Origin: Myxococcales bacterium
GTDB taxonomy: Bacteria; Myxococcota_A; Bradymonadia; Bradymonadales; Bradymonadaceae
Direction: 5' to 3'
NCBI GenBank assembly: GCA_007120615.1
Contig: SKNI01000543.1
Location: 1 to 6,008, forward strand
DNA length: 6,008 nucleotides
A program made the translations under genes and the position numbers. The notes beneath the pieces were generated by a model. It had not been told where the DNA came from. It saw only the letters and a list, made by a program, of their open reading frames with translations, and searched no databases. Below, piece after piece: positions 1-6,008 of the stretch (positions within the stretch are counted from its first letter, which is position 1; each line of letters opens with the position of its first letter).

Positions 1-7
1 GCCAAAT

Positions 8-1507
8 TTGGGCGATTCGGCGTCTGTCGGCAAGCTCGCGGTGACTGCGTGCAAAGTGGAGGCGGTCTTTCGTGGGCAGTATCTGGCTGCGTTGCCACCA
101 CTGTTCAGGGAGCGGAGTATACGAGGTAAAGCCCTTGGTCGGCGGGATTTCTTTGAGCACGGCGCATTTTTGGTCGTTCGTCAGATGGTTCCAGACGGAT
201 TCGGTCCAGTCGAGATCGTGGAAAAGCTCACCTTCGTGGGGGGAGAGCCGACGTTGATTCCCTGGCTGCCAGAGCTGGTAGCGCGGGCGAAAGCCAGTGG
301 ACTGACGACCATGATCGTGACGAACGGTTGGCGGCTTCAGGGGCAGTTGTTTGAGGCGTTGGCCCCTCACCTGGACTGGATCGCGTTCAGCGTCGACAGC
401 GCCGATGAGGAGACGAATCGGCAGTCGGGACGGGCGCAGAAGAAAGGGGGAGTCCTGCCGGCTGCGGAGGTGTTGCGGCGGGCGGAGATGGCCCGGGCGC
501 GGGGGATTCGGCTCAAGCTCAACACCGTCGTGCATCGGCTGAACTGCGAGGAGGATATGAGCGACTTCGTGGCGGCGTTGCGGCCGGAGCGATGGAAGCT
601 CTTTCAGGTATTGCCGGTGGAGGGGCAGAACGACGGTTCCGTCGACGAGCTGCTGATCGAGCGGGAGGAATTCGAGGCCTATGTGGCGCGGCATGAGCAC
701 CTGGAATCATATGGCGTCGACGTCGTGCCCGAGTCAAATGACGCCATGCGCGGGTCTTATGCGATGGTCGATCCGGCGGGGCGCTTCTTCGACAACACCG
801 ACGGAGGTCACACGTATAGTCGGCCCATCTTGGAGGTTGGTGTGAACTCGGCCTTCAGGGACGTATCGTTCTGCGATGGGAAGTTCGAGGCCCGCGGCGG
901 GGTCTATGATTGGGCGGGAGAAGGAGCCGAAGTGGCGCTGAGTCCCTTCATCGCCATATCCGGGGTTTCCGGGGCGGGAAAGGACACGGTAGCGCAATTT
1001 CTGATTGACGAAATGGGATACGAACGCATCGCCATCGCCGACCCTATTAAGGAGCATGTTGGTGATATTTTCGGGCTTACGAAGCGGCAGCTCTGGGGAG
1101 ACCGGCGAAACGAGGCGATCAAAGAGTTGGGCGTGTCGCCGCGAAAGATTTATCAGGACTTCGGGCGATTCTGCCGCGAGATCGACGCTGGAATCTGGCT
1201 GAGGGCGCTGTTGAGCCGGGTCCGGGAGTTGATCGGAGAAGGTCGCCGCGTGGTGTGCACCGATGTGCGAACCCATAAGGAATTCGAGGCCGTAAGATCA
1301 GCAGGAGCCAGCCTCTGGCATATCACCAGGTCGTGCGCCGGAGCGCCGGGAGACCTCGCCAACGACTCCACAGAGCGTCAGGCCCGGGAACTCGCCGGGC
1401 GTCGCTTCGACATGCTCATCGAAAATGACGGGCCGCTGGAGGAGCTTCGGGAGCGGGTGCTGAAAGCGGCGCAATTGGCGGTTACCGGCAGCAAGGAGGT
1501 GGCTTGA
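8..1507 (+). CDS. Prokaryotic viperin (radical SAM ddh-nucleotide synthase) fused to a dNMP-kinase-like domain; N-terminus damaged
   Basis: Residues are numbered from the TTG at 8; the frame is open to the window edge, so this start is nominal. Residues ~55-302 match viperin: GGEP at 78-81, VTNG near 104, SVDS at 128-131, NTVVHRLN at 172-179, ERWKLFQVLPVEGQN at 194-208, VPESN at 240-244 and RGGVYDW at 296-302. Viperins use SAM to turn an NTP into a 3'-deoxy-3',4'-didehydro NTP that terminates phage RNA synthesis. After a ~10-residue linker comes a P-loop kinase: Walker A GVSGAGKD at 319-326, DPIK at 345-348, DVR at 419-421, and IENDGPLEEL near the end. This resembles phage-type deoxynucleoside monophosphate kinases. 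Nucleotide kinases are known neighbours of viperins (CMPK2 in vertebrates). The radical SAM CxxxCxxC motif, expected 30-45 residues before GGEP, is absent from this frame, so the 5' part is frameshifted, decayed or misread. Without it the viperin would be inactive; the kinase looks intact. Confidence 0.85.
   Translation: MGDSASVGKLAVTACKVEAVFRGQYLAALPPLFRERSIRGKALGRRDFFEHGAFLVVRQMVPDGFGPVEIVEKLTFVGGEPTLIPWLPELVARAKASGLTTMIVTNGWRLQGQLFEALAPHLDWIAFSVDSADEETNRQSGRAQKKGGVLPAAEVLRRAEMARARGIRLKLNTVVHRLNCEEDMSDFVAALRPERWKLFQVLPVEGQNDGSVDELLIEREEFEAYVARHEHLESYGVDVVPESNDAMRGSYAMVDPAGRFFDNTDGGHTYSRPILEVGVNSAFRDVSFCDGKFEARGGVYDWAGEGAEVALSPFIAISGVSGAGKDTVAQFLIDEMGYERIAIADPIKEHVGDIFGLTKRQLWGDRRNEAIKELGVSPRKIYQDFGRFCREIDAGIWLRALLSRVRELIGEGRRVVCTDVRTHKEFEAVRSAGASLWHITRSCAGAPGDLANDSTERQARELAGRRFDMLIENDGPLEELRERVLKAAQLAVTGSKEVA
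72..171 (+). other. Out-of-frame remnant of the viperin N-terminal region (putative frameshift)
   Basis: Read in the frame starting at 72, this stretch gives a WLRCHHC sequence (tgc at 93-95, tgt at 102-104) and then YEVKPLVGGISLSTAHF. The segment runs naturally into LVVRQMV of the downstream frame if one T is added to the T5 run at 167-171. The rejoined helix before GLY-PHE and the KLTFVGGEP strand is what viperins have at this place. The CHHC resembles the last two cysteines of a radical SAM CNxRCxxC motif, with the first cysteine replaced (atc at 81-83). The spacing from CHHC to GGEP is longer than usual, so at least one further indel is likely. A stop (tga 42-44) closes this frame upstream. 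It could be a sequencing or assembly error or genuine gene decay; the sequence alone cannot tell. Confidence 0.5.
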
Positions 1508-1511
1508 TGGT

Positions 1512-1544
1512 CGTGTGCTCGGTGTGTCGCACACGGATGTTTTT
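1512..1544 (+). terminator. Probable intrinsic terminator after the viperin-kinase gene
   Basis: A 7-bp stem pairs CGTGTGC (1512-1518) with GCACACG (1529-1535) around a 10-base loop. It begins five bases after the stop codon and is followed by GATG and a T5 run (1540-1544). Position and T-tract fit a Rho-independent terminator. An alternative small hairpin (GTGTG 1522-1526 with CACAC 1530-1534) competes with it. Confidence 0.4.
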
Positions 1545-1600
1545 GGACGCCGCCCGGTGTGAATAGTTTCGAATGGAGTGCAGTCCCCATTACCGACAAA

Positions 1601-1607
1601 AGAGGAG
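1601..1607 (+). promoter_or_regulatory. Ribosome binding site of the small Asn-rich protein
   Basis: AGAGGAG lies five bases before ATG 1613. It decides the start: the in-frame GTG at 1559 has no comparable site. No convincing sigma70 promoter was seen between the terminator and this site. Confidence 0.65.
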
Positions 1608-1612
1608 AACAA

Positions 1613-1780
1613 ATGAGCAAAAGAGAGGACGAAGGGGTGAGCAAAGAAGAGCGTGACCACCACGCCAATCAGAACAATCCCAATAACCAGGCTTATCGAG
1701 AGCGGGAGAAAAACCGGTCCCAGCAACTAAACCCGAATAGCGAGAAGTATCGTAGGTCGCGGGAGGGCAAAAAGAAGTAG
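1613..1780 (+). CDS. Small charged Asn-rich protein with two NPN-type repeats, function unknown
   Basis: The product is 55 residues with a strong ribosome binding site. It is very hydrophilic (rich in Lys, Arg, Glu, Asn) and has no membrane segment, signal peptide or cysteine. Two imperfect repeats are visible: HHANQNNPNNQAYRERE (residues ~16-32) and SQQLNPNSEKYRRSRE (~36-51). Both share the pattern (N/Q)Q-x-NPN-x-x-Y-R. I recall short conserved bacterial proteins with this ANQxNPNN...Y layout that have no proven function, but I cannot name a family with certainty. The composition predicts a largely disordered cytoplasmic protein. It sits between two defence modules and is bracketed by hairpins, so it is probably a separate transcript. 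It may be a resident gene between modules rather than part of either system. Confidence 0.65.
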   Translation: MSKREDEGVSKEERDHHANQNNPNNQAYREREKNRSQQLNPNSEKYRRSREGKKK

Positions 1781-1802
1781 GCTCGATACTAGGATCTGCT
1801 TT

Positions 1803-1834
1803 GAGGGCGGTGTGGGTGCTCCCGCACCGCCCTC
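1803..1834 (+). terminator. Strong GC-rich hairpin, likely terminator of the small gene
   Basis: A 14-bp stem pairs 1803-1816 with 1821-1834 around a TGCT loop, with a single G-T wobble and all other pairs Watson-Crick. It starts 22 bases after the stop codon at 1780. The trailing T-tract is weak (TTGG), so it may end transcription inefficiently or stabilise the mRNA 3' end. It marks the boundary with the downstream operon. Confidence 0.6.
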
Positions 1835-1919
1835 TTGGCTGTCTGGGAGGTTTCGCTTCTGGATTCGGGGAGTCAGGGAATATGGAGAAGCTGTAGGACG
1901 TTCTTGATTCGTTCGGGAA

Positions 1920-1947
1920 TTGACAATGTCCGGACAGTGGTTAAACT
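1920..1947 (+). promoter_or_regulatory. Sigma70-type promoter with palindromic operator candidate, for the HTH-pglZ-brxD operon
   Basis: A perfect -35 box TTGACA (1920-1925) is followed after 16 bases by TAAACT (1942-1947), a 4/6 match to the -10 box. Transcription would start near 1953-1955. The spacer contains the perfect palindrome TGTCCGGACA (1927-1936), and a second overlapping palindrome GACA-A-TGTC spans 1922-1930. A protein bound here would block RNA polymerase. The first gene of the operon encodes an HTH protein, so autorepression is a reasonable inference. The rest of 1835-1919 shows nothing recognisable. Confidence 0.55.
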
Positions 1948-1977
1948 TTGAGTGGGAGAAGAAGGTCGATTACTAGA

Positions 1978-1982
1978 AAGGA
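1978..1982 (+). promoter_or_regulatory. Ribosome binding site that sets the start of the HTH gene
   Basis: AAGGA lies five bases before ATG 1988. The upstream in-frame GTG at 1952 falls at or before the predicted transcription start, so ATG 1988 is preferred. Confidence 0.6.
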
Positions 1983-1987
1983 ACGAC

Positions 1988-2809
1988 ATGGCAAGCACAT
2001 CAGAAATCCACCTGCTCGTTCAGGGGAGCGATAAGAGTCGCTACGAGAAAGCGGGAGTGAAGACCTCCGGCGCGCTTACGGAGAGCGCAGCCGAAGAGAT
2101 TCTCAACCTCTTTGTGCTCGTCTCGCCGTTGCATCTGCCGGAAGTCGCCGGGGTCGTTAAAGCGGCAAACCGCAAGAAGCACCTGCGAGGTCTCTTTGTC
2201 GAACAGGGTCGTGACCCTCATTGGGTGACTACGATGTTGGACAGGGCGGATTTACGTACCCTGAAGAACACGTTTGTTCATTCTAACCCCGAGGTCTTCC
2301 AGCGAGTGCTTCAGGCCTGGCAGATGGGAGCACAGGACCGGCTCATCGCCGATGCCACGATCCAAGAAGACATACTCTTCGTCAGAACCTGCTCTTTGGA
2401 GACCGTCGAGATACCATTGAGAGCGCTAAAGGCATTGAAGGACGCGGCACGAGAGGCAGTTCTGGAATTCGAAATCTCCACCGAAGGCGCATATATCTAC
2501 TGGCCCGCCTTGGATGTGCATATGAATATGGAGACGATACGAGTCGCCCGAGATCCAGCATTAAAGGAAGAGTATAAACGGGAACGACTCGATAATGATC
2601 GGCAGACCGGGCTTGCCATCAAGGCCCTTCGGAAGAAAGCAGGTCTGCGGCAGTCGGACATACCAGGGGTTTCAGCAAGGCAAGTGCGGCGTATCGAAAG
2701 CGGGGAGGCTCGTGCACGGATAGAAACATTGGAGCATTTTGCCCGAGCTCATGAACTGAGTCTCAATGATTATTTGAATGAGATTAGCAAAGTGATGATT
2801 CACCCATGA
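1988..2809 (+). CDS. DUF2442-like domain plus C-terminal Xre-family HTH protein, likely operon regulator
   Basis: The product is 273 residues. Residues ~1-115 are mostly helical and not recognised. Residues ~120-186 resemble DUF2442: a beta strand LFVRTCSLETVEIP, a helix, then GAYIYWPALDVHM matching the family's IxWPxLDxD signature. Residues ~207-265 form an Xre/Cro-type helix-turn-helix, with LRKKAGLRQSDIPG, then VSARQVRRIESGEAR as the recognition part, then LEHFARAHELSLNDYL. It would bind DNA in the cytoplasm. It leads the operon and its stop overlaps the pglZ start (ATGA, 2806-2809), so the two are translationally coupled. The palindrome in its own promoter suggests autoregulation, as BREX operons often carry a DNA-binding regulator. 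An alternative is that it acts as a structural partner of PglZ. The domain assignment is from sequence pattern; the role is inferred. Confidence 0.7.
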   Translation: MASTSEIHLLVQGSDKSRYEKAGVKTSGALTESAAEEILNLFVLVSPLHLPEVAGVVKAANRKKHLRGLFVEQGRDPHWVTTMLDRADLRTLKNTFVHSNPEVFQRVLQAWQMGAQDRLIADATIQEDILFVRTCSLETVEIPLRALKALKDAAREAVLEFEISTEGAYIYWPALDVHMNMETIRVARDPALKEEYKRERLDNDRQTGLAIKALRKKAGLRQSDIPGVSARQVRRIESGEARARIETLEHFARAHELSLNDYLNEISKVMIHP

Positions 2810-5643
2810 ATATAAAAAAACCGACGCCAGGCCTCGTATCGAAGGGTCTGGAGGACATGTTGCGTCAGGAGCTGCAGTCCCGAGGCATGCAGGTCTGGCT
2901 CGACAAAAAGGACGAGTATAGCCCCTTTGTGGACTCCCTGCGGGCCAGGTGGGCGGAGGGCGACTTTCCCTATCCCGTATGCGCCTTTCGGGGGAGTTTT
3001 CTGGAGCTCATATTGCAACTGGACGGGCTCTTCGAGGGGACGCAGAACCGGCCCGTGCTCATTCATATGCCGGGGTTTAATTACGACGAGGTTCGGGCCA
3101 CGCCCGTGCTGGAACATTACGAAGCCGGCAAGGTGGAGCAAAAGGCGTTGAAGACGGTGGTGACCAACGCCGCTGCCGGGAAGGTTCCGCCCGAGGAGAT
3201 CGCCGGATTCGTCGACGGCGATGACTTCGACCTCGCTCAGGCCGACGCCTGGTTGGAAGAACAATTGAGCGAGGGCCAGGGGATCATCGAGCATCTGGGA
3301 CTGCCCGATATCTGGGAGCGTCTGCGCGAGGTGCCGGAGAAGCTAAAGGGTGCAGGCGACGTGGAGAAGCATCTGCGAGCCCGGCTGGGGATCTCGAAGG
3401 ATTGGGCAGGCAAAATCGAGCTCGGCACCGACAATGAAAGTGACCTCGCCGACTGGATGACCACCTGGGCGCTGGCTGCAGAATACGTCGATGACCTGCG
3501 TCGCGACCCCGTGGAGGAGATGCTTCAGCCGCTCAAATCCCTTCCTCGCACGCTCGTTGCGGAGTGTTCCGGGTTCGCTGCTTATCTCCGGGATAATCGC
3601 AAAGTCTATTACGCGCGCATCGCCGATGAATTTGAGGCTTTTATCGCGCGGGAAGTCGAGGAGGGTCGGGCCGAAGACCTGGGCGATATCGACACCTTTC
3701 GATTCGAGGAGCGGCGCTCGCTCGAGGCGGCCCTGGCGGCGGTCGGTGAGGAGCGGTGGGACGCGGCGGTGAAGATGGCGGCGAGGCGTACGCCGGAGTC
3801 GTCGTTCTGGATTCGTAAGAACCCTCGTCGCGGCGATGCCTGGCAATTGGTGGAGGTCACGGCCAATCTCGGCGCGGCCATCGACAAAGCCGGTGACTCC
3901 TTCGCGGGCATGATGAGCCTTGAGGAAGCGACCGATCGATATGCTCAAGATGTCTGGCAGGTGGACCAGGCGCACCGGGTCATGGAACAGCGCCAGGCCA
4001 CCCTGCTCGTTCCCTCTCTGCCGGAGTTCTCCACGCTTCTGGACAGGCTGGACGGACTGCGAAAGAAATACCGTCGATGGGCCGACCAACTGGCGACTCG
4101 ATTCACCACGCTCTGCGAAGAGCACGGATTTCTGGCGACGGAGTCCCTCCAGCAGCGCCGAATCTTTGATCAGGTCGTCGCGCCACTGGTCAACGATAAG
4201 GGCTCGCGGGAGGGCCAGAAGGTCGCGCTTTTTCTCGTCGACGCCCTTCGTTTTGAGATGGCGGCGGGCCTCAAAGAGCACTTCGACACCGTCAAGGCCA
4301 CTCGCCCCGTCCTCAAGCCCAGGCTCTCTGAGCTCCCTTCGGTGACCGCCGTGGGGATGAATGTTCTTGCGCCTGTGCATAAAGCGGGACGCCTGGAGCC
4401 GGTGATACGAAAGGAGAAATTCTGCGGCTTTCAGACCGACCAATTTCAGGTCACCGACCCGGATACTCGAAAGCGAATGATGCAGCATCATGTGGGTGGA
4501 AAGACCTGCCCGCTTTTGGACCTCGGCGAAGTCATCACGGGCGATAAGAACCTGCGGAATGTGATTCAGCAGGCGTCGCTGGTCATTGTGAAGAGCCACG
4601 AGATCGACGACGTCGGCGAGAAGGGCTATGGGCCGCTCTTATTCGAGACGATGTTGAGGGATATTCGAAGTGCCATGCGGCTTTTGCGCCAAGCCGGCAT
4701 CCGGCGCTTTGTGGTCACCTCGGATCACGGCTTCTTGCTGCTCGACAAGACCACCGTGAGTCACTCTCTCGGGATGAAGACGGACCCCAGTTATCGGTGG
4801 CGCCTCTACGACCATCCCCAGTCCAACGAGACGCTGACGTCGGTGCCGCTCTCGGCGCTGGGCTATCAGAACGCGCCGCAGCATCTGGTATTGGCCCGGG
4901 ATACGTCGGTCTTTGATCGCGGCAAGAGACGCTCCAATTTCGTGCACGGCGGAAACTCTCCGCAGGAGCGAATCATCCCCGTGCTCATAGTGGAACACGA
5001 CCGGGCGGCCGGTGGAAGCACGACCCATTATCAGATCAACGCCGTGGCCACGGGCGACGAGAAGGAAGTCCAGGGCGTGACGCTTACGGTGACGCAGACG
5101 CAGGCCGCCCTCGACTTCGGCGGTCGCACCGACGTGGAACTGGCCATTCGCGTGGCCGACGACCCGGACGTGATGCTCGAGCTCCACAGCGTTGACGGCG
5201 CCGGTCGGATGGAAGCGGTCTCTGTGCGAGTGCCCGTCGGCGAGACGGTGGATGTATATTTCCACCTCCGCGGGGATAGGGATCGGCGGGCGCAGGTGGA
5301 GATTTATTCTCCGGCCCTGGGCGACCAGGTCGAGCCCTGCACGCCGTCGACCTGGTTTCAGGTTCAGGGCCTGGGCAAGACCACCACCGAAGAAGAAGCG
5401 GCCGACGAGCCTATTGTAGAAGCAGCGACTACGGGCCTGGAGACCTTGCCAAAAGGCCCCCGTCAGGTCTTTGAATATCTGGCGAAATACGACGCCATCA
5501 CCGAGGCCGACGCGGTGAAGATGCTGGGCTCGGCGCGGGCGCTTCGACGCTTCGCCCGCAACTTCGAGGAGTACGCCTCCAAGGTTGCCTTCGACGTCTC
5601 CATCGAACAAACTCCGCAGGGTAAACGCTACGTTCGCAAATGA
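2806..5643 (+). CDS. pglZ: BREX phosphatase-like protein PglZ
   Basis: The product is 945 residues. PglZ is a core BREX protein of the alkaline phosphatase superfamily, needed for phage exclusion and host DNA modification. The N-terminal ~130 residues (VWLDKKDEY, FRGSFLEL, RPVLIHMPG) match the start of PglZ proteins. Residues ~150-450 are helical. The phosphatase core begins at LFLVDALRFEM, with D479. It continues with SELPSVTAVGM, SHEIDD (597-602), VTSDHGF (D640, H641) and VHGGNSPQE (H714), the expected metal-site residues. A beta-rich region follows (~735-855). Residues ~877-945 look like a winged helix (QVFEYLAKYDAITEADAVKML). The start overlaps the previous stop and lacks a clear ribosome site, so translation is coupled. 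The frame is complete with no visible lesion. The length and the brxD neighbour fit type 2 or type 6 BREX better than type 1. Confidence 0.88.
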   Translation: MNIKKPTPGLVSKGLEDMLRQELQSRGMQVWLDKKDEYSPFVDSLRARWAEGDFPYPVCAFRGSFLELILQLDGLFEGTQNRPVLIHMPGFNYDEVRATPVLEHYEAGKVEQKALKTVVTNAAAGKVPPEEIAGFVDGDDFDLAQADAWLEEQLSEGQGIIEHLGLPDIWERLREVPEKLKGAGDVEKHLRARLGISKDWAGKIELGTDNESDLADWMTTWALAAEYVDDLRRDPVEEMLQPLKSLPRTLVAECSGFAAYLRDNRKVYYARIADEFEAFIAREVEEGRAEDLGDIDTFRFEERRSLEAALAAVGEERWDAAVKMAARRTPESSFWIRKNPRRGDAWQLVEVTANLGAAIDKAGDSFAGMMSLEEATDRYAQDVWQVDQAHRVMEQRQATLLVPSLPEFSTLLDRLDGLRKKYRRWADQLATRFTTLCEEHGFLATESLQQRRIFDQVVAPLVNDKGSREGQKVALFLVDALRFEMAAGLKEHFDTVKATRPVLKPRLSELPSVTAVGMNVLAPVHKAGRLEPVIRKEKFCGFQTDQFQVTDPDTRKRMMQHHVGGKTCPLLDLGEVITGDKNLRNVIQQASLVIVKSHEIDDVGEKGYGPLLFETMLRDIRSAMRLLRQAGIRRFVVTSDHGFLLLDKTTVSHSLGMKTDPSYRWRLYDHPQSNETLTSVPLSALGYQNAPQHLVLARDTSVFDRGKRRSNFVHGGNSPQERIIPVLIVEHDRAAGGSTTHYQINAVATGDEKEVQGVTLTVTQTQAALDFGGRTDVELAIRVADDPDVMLELHSVDGAGRMEAVSVRVPVGETVDVYFHLRGDRDRRAQVEIYSPALGDQVEPCTPSTWFQVQGLGKTTTEEEAADEPIVEAATTGLETLPKGPRQVFEYLAKYDAITEADAVKMLGSARALRRFARNFEEYASKVAFDVSIEQTPQGKRYVRK

Positions 5644-5649
5644 GATATT

Positions 5650-6008
5650 ATGACGCTCAGTAAGTCCGATGTTGATCATATCTTTCAACAACTCCGCATG
5701 GGCGCCGTGCCCGAACGGGGTCTCGACACCTTTGCCGTCGGCATCGACCGACAGCGAAACGAGATCGACCGCCTCTTAGAGTTGGCCGAAAATGGCGAAG
5801 GGCTGGTCAAATTCTTGCGTGGCGGCTACGGCTGCGGAAAGACTTTTATCAGTCGCCTGGCGCTGCTGGAGGCTCGTCGACGGGGCTTCGCGACGAGCTT
5901 CGTGGTGGTGAGCGACAACGAATTTCACTTCTATAAATTCAGTGATATCTACCGAAAAATCGTCACGGAACTTTCGACCAATACATGTCCTCGCGGGGCA
6001 TTTGGAGA
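5650..6008 (+). CDS. brxD: BREX ATP-binding protein BrxD, 5' part only (runs off window)
   Basis: The first 119 residues are present and the gene continues past the window end. Near the N-terminus, LRMGAVPERGLDTFAVGIDR is typical of the BrxD (DUF2791-type) ATPase group. Then comes a clear Walker A, GGYGCGKT at residues 58-65, inside FLRGGYGCGKTFISRL. This is followed by the strand VVVSDNEFHFYKFSDIYRKIV, a conserved segment of these AAA-like ATPases. The start ATG is six bases after the pglZ stop with no good Shine-Dalgarno, which indicates coupled translation in the same operon. BrxD is reported in BREX types 2 and 6, usually just after pglZ and before a helicase gene. Walker B and later motifs lie outside the window. 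A related AAA ATPase from another PglZ system cannot be excluded. Confidence 0.8.
   Translation, partial: MTLSKSDVDHIFQQLRMGAVPERGLDTFAVGIDRQRNEIDRLLELAENGEGLVKFLRGGYGCGKTFISRLALLEARRRGFATSFVVVSDNEFHFYKFSDIYRKIVTELSTNTCPRGAFG

Noticed and set aside
734..1276. Open frame on the minus strand (180 codons)
   Set aside because: It is antisense to the viperin-kinase junction and the kinase P-loop; the sense frame is clearly coding.
1559..1612. Upstream GTG start for the small protein
   Set aside because: There is no ribosome site before 1559, while AGAGGAG stands at the right distance from ATG 1613.
1298..1726. Minus-strand frame with a hydrophobic N-terminal stretch
   Set aside because: The apparent membrane segment is the reverse complement of the charged small gene; it crosses two hairpins and lacks a start signal.
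1952..1987. Upstream GTG start for the HTH protein
   Set aside because: It coincides with the predicted transcription start; ATG 1988 has its own AAGGA site.
3343..4599. Long open frame on the minus strand (418 codons)
   Set aside because: It lies wholly antisense to pglZ, whose protein has clear motifs; the product is Arg/His-rich with no recognisable domain, as expected for a GC-rich shadow frame.
4639..5691. Long open frame on the minus strand (350 codons)
   Set aside because: It is antisense to the pglZ 3' end and the brxD start, with no domain and no ribosome site.
1..6008. CRISPR array, tRNA, rRNA, insertion sequence or attachment site
   Set aside because: No regularly spaced repeats, no cloverleaf, no transposase motifs and no paired terminal repeats were seen.

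Overview
The window looks like part of a bacterial antiviral defence island. It is GC-rich, every supported gene lies on the + strand, and codon use is typical of a high-GC Gram-negative bacterium. A delta-proteobacterial or myxococcal-type host is a weak guess based on protein style only. No housekeeping gene is present to anchor taxonomy.

Layout. Positions 1-1507 hold the C-terminal and central parts of a prokaryotic viperin (radical SAM antiviral nucleotide synthase), fused in one reading frame to a P-loop deoxynucleoside-monophosphate kinase. The viperin N-terminus is damaged: the CxxxCxxC iron-sulfur motif is not present in frame. A one-base lesion at a T5 run (167-171) explains part of the loss, because another frame just upstream carries a degenerate Cys-His-His-Cys and viperin-like sequence. 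Positions 1508-1612 hold a probable terminator. Positions 1613-1780 encode a 55-residue, highly charged Asn-rich protein with two related repeats. It is followed by a strong 14-bp hairpin (1803-1834).

A second transcription unit then begins, with a consensus TTGACA -35 box and a 10-bp palindrome in the promoter spacer. Its genes are a DUF2442-like/Xre-HTH protein (1988-2809), pglZ (2806-5643, overlapping the previous stop codon as ATGA) and brxD (5650 to the window end, 6 bases after pglZ). The compact spacing indicates one operon.

How they may work together. PglZ plus BrxD is a pair found in BREX phage-exclusion systems of the type 2/type 6 kind. The HTH protein is a plausible regulator of the operon. 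The viperin-kinase fusion is a separate nucleotide-based defence: the viperin would make chain-terminating ddh-nucleotides and the kinase would supply or recharge the nucleotide pool. No pglX methyltransferase, brxC/pglY ATPase or helicase is in view, so the BREX subtype cannot be settled here. The PglZ partner order (HTH protein directly before pglZ, no pglX upstream) is the main candidate for something unusual.
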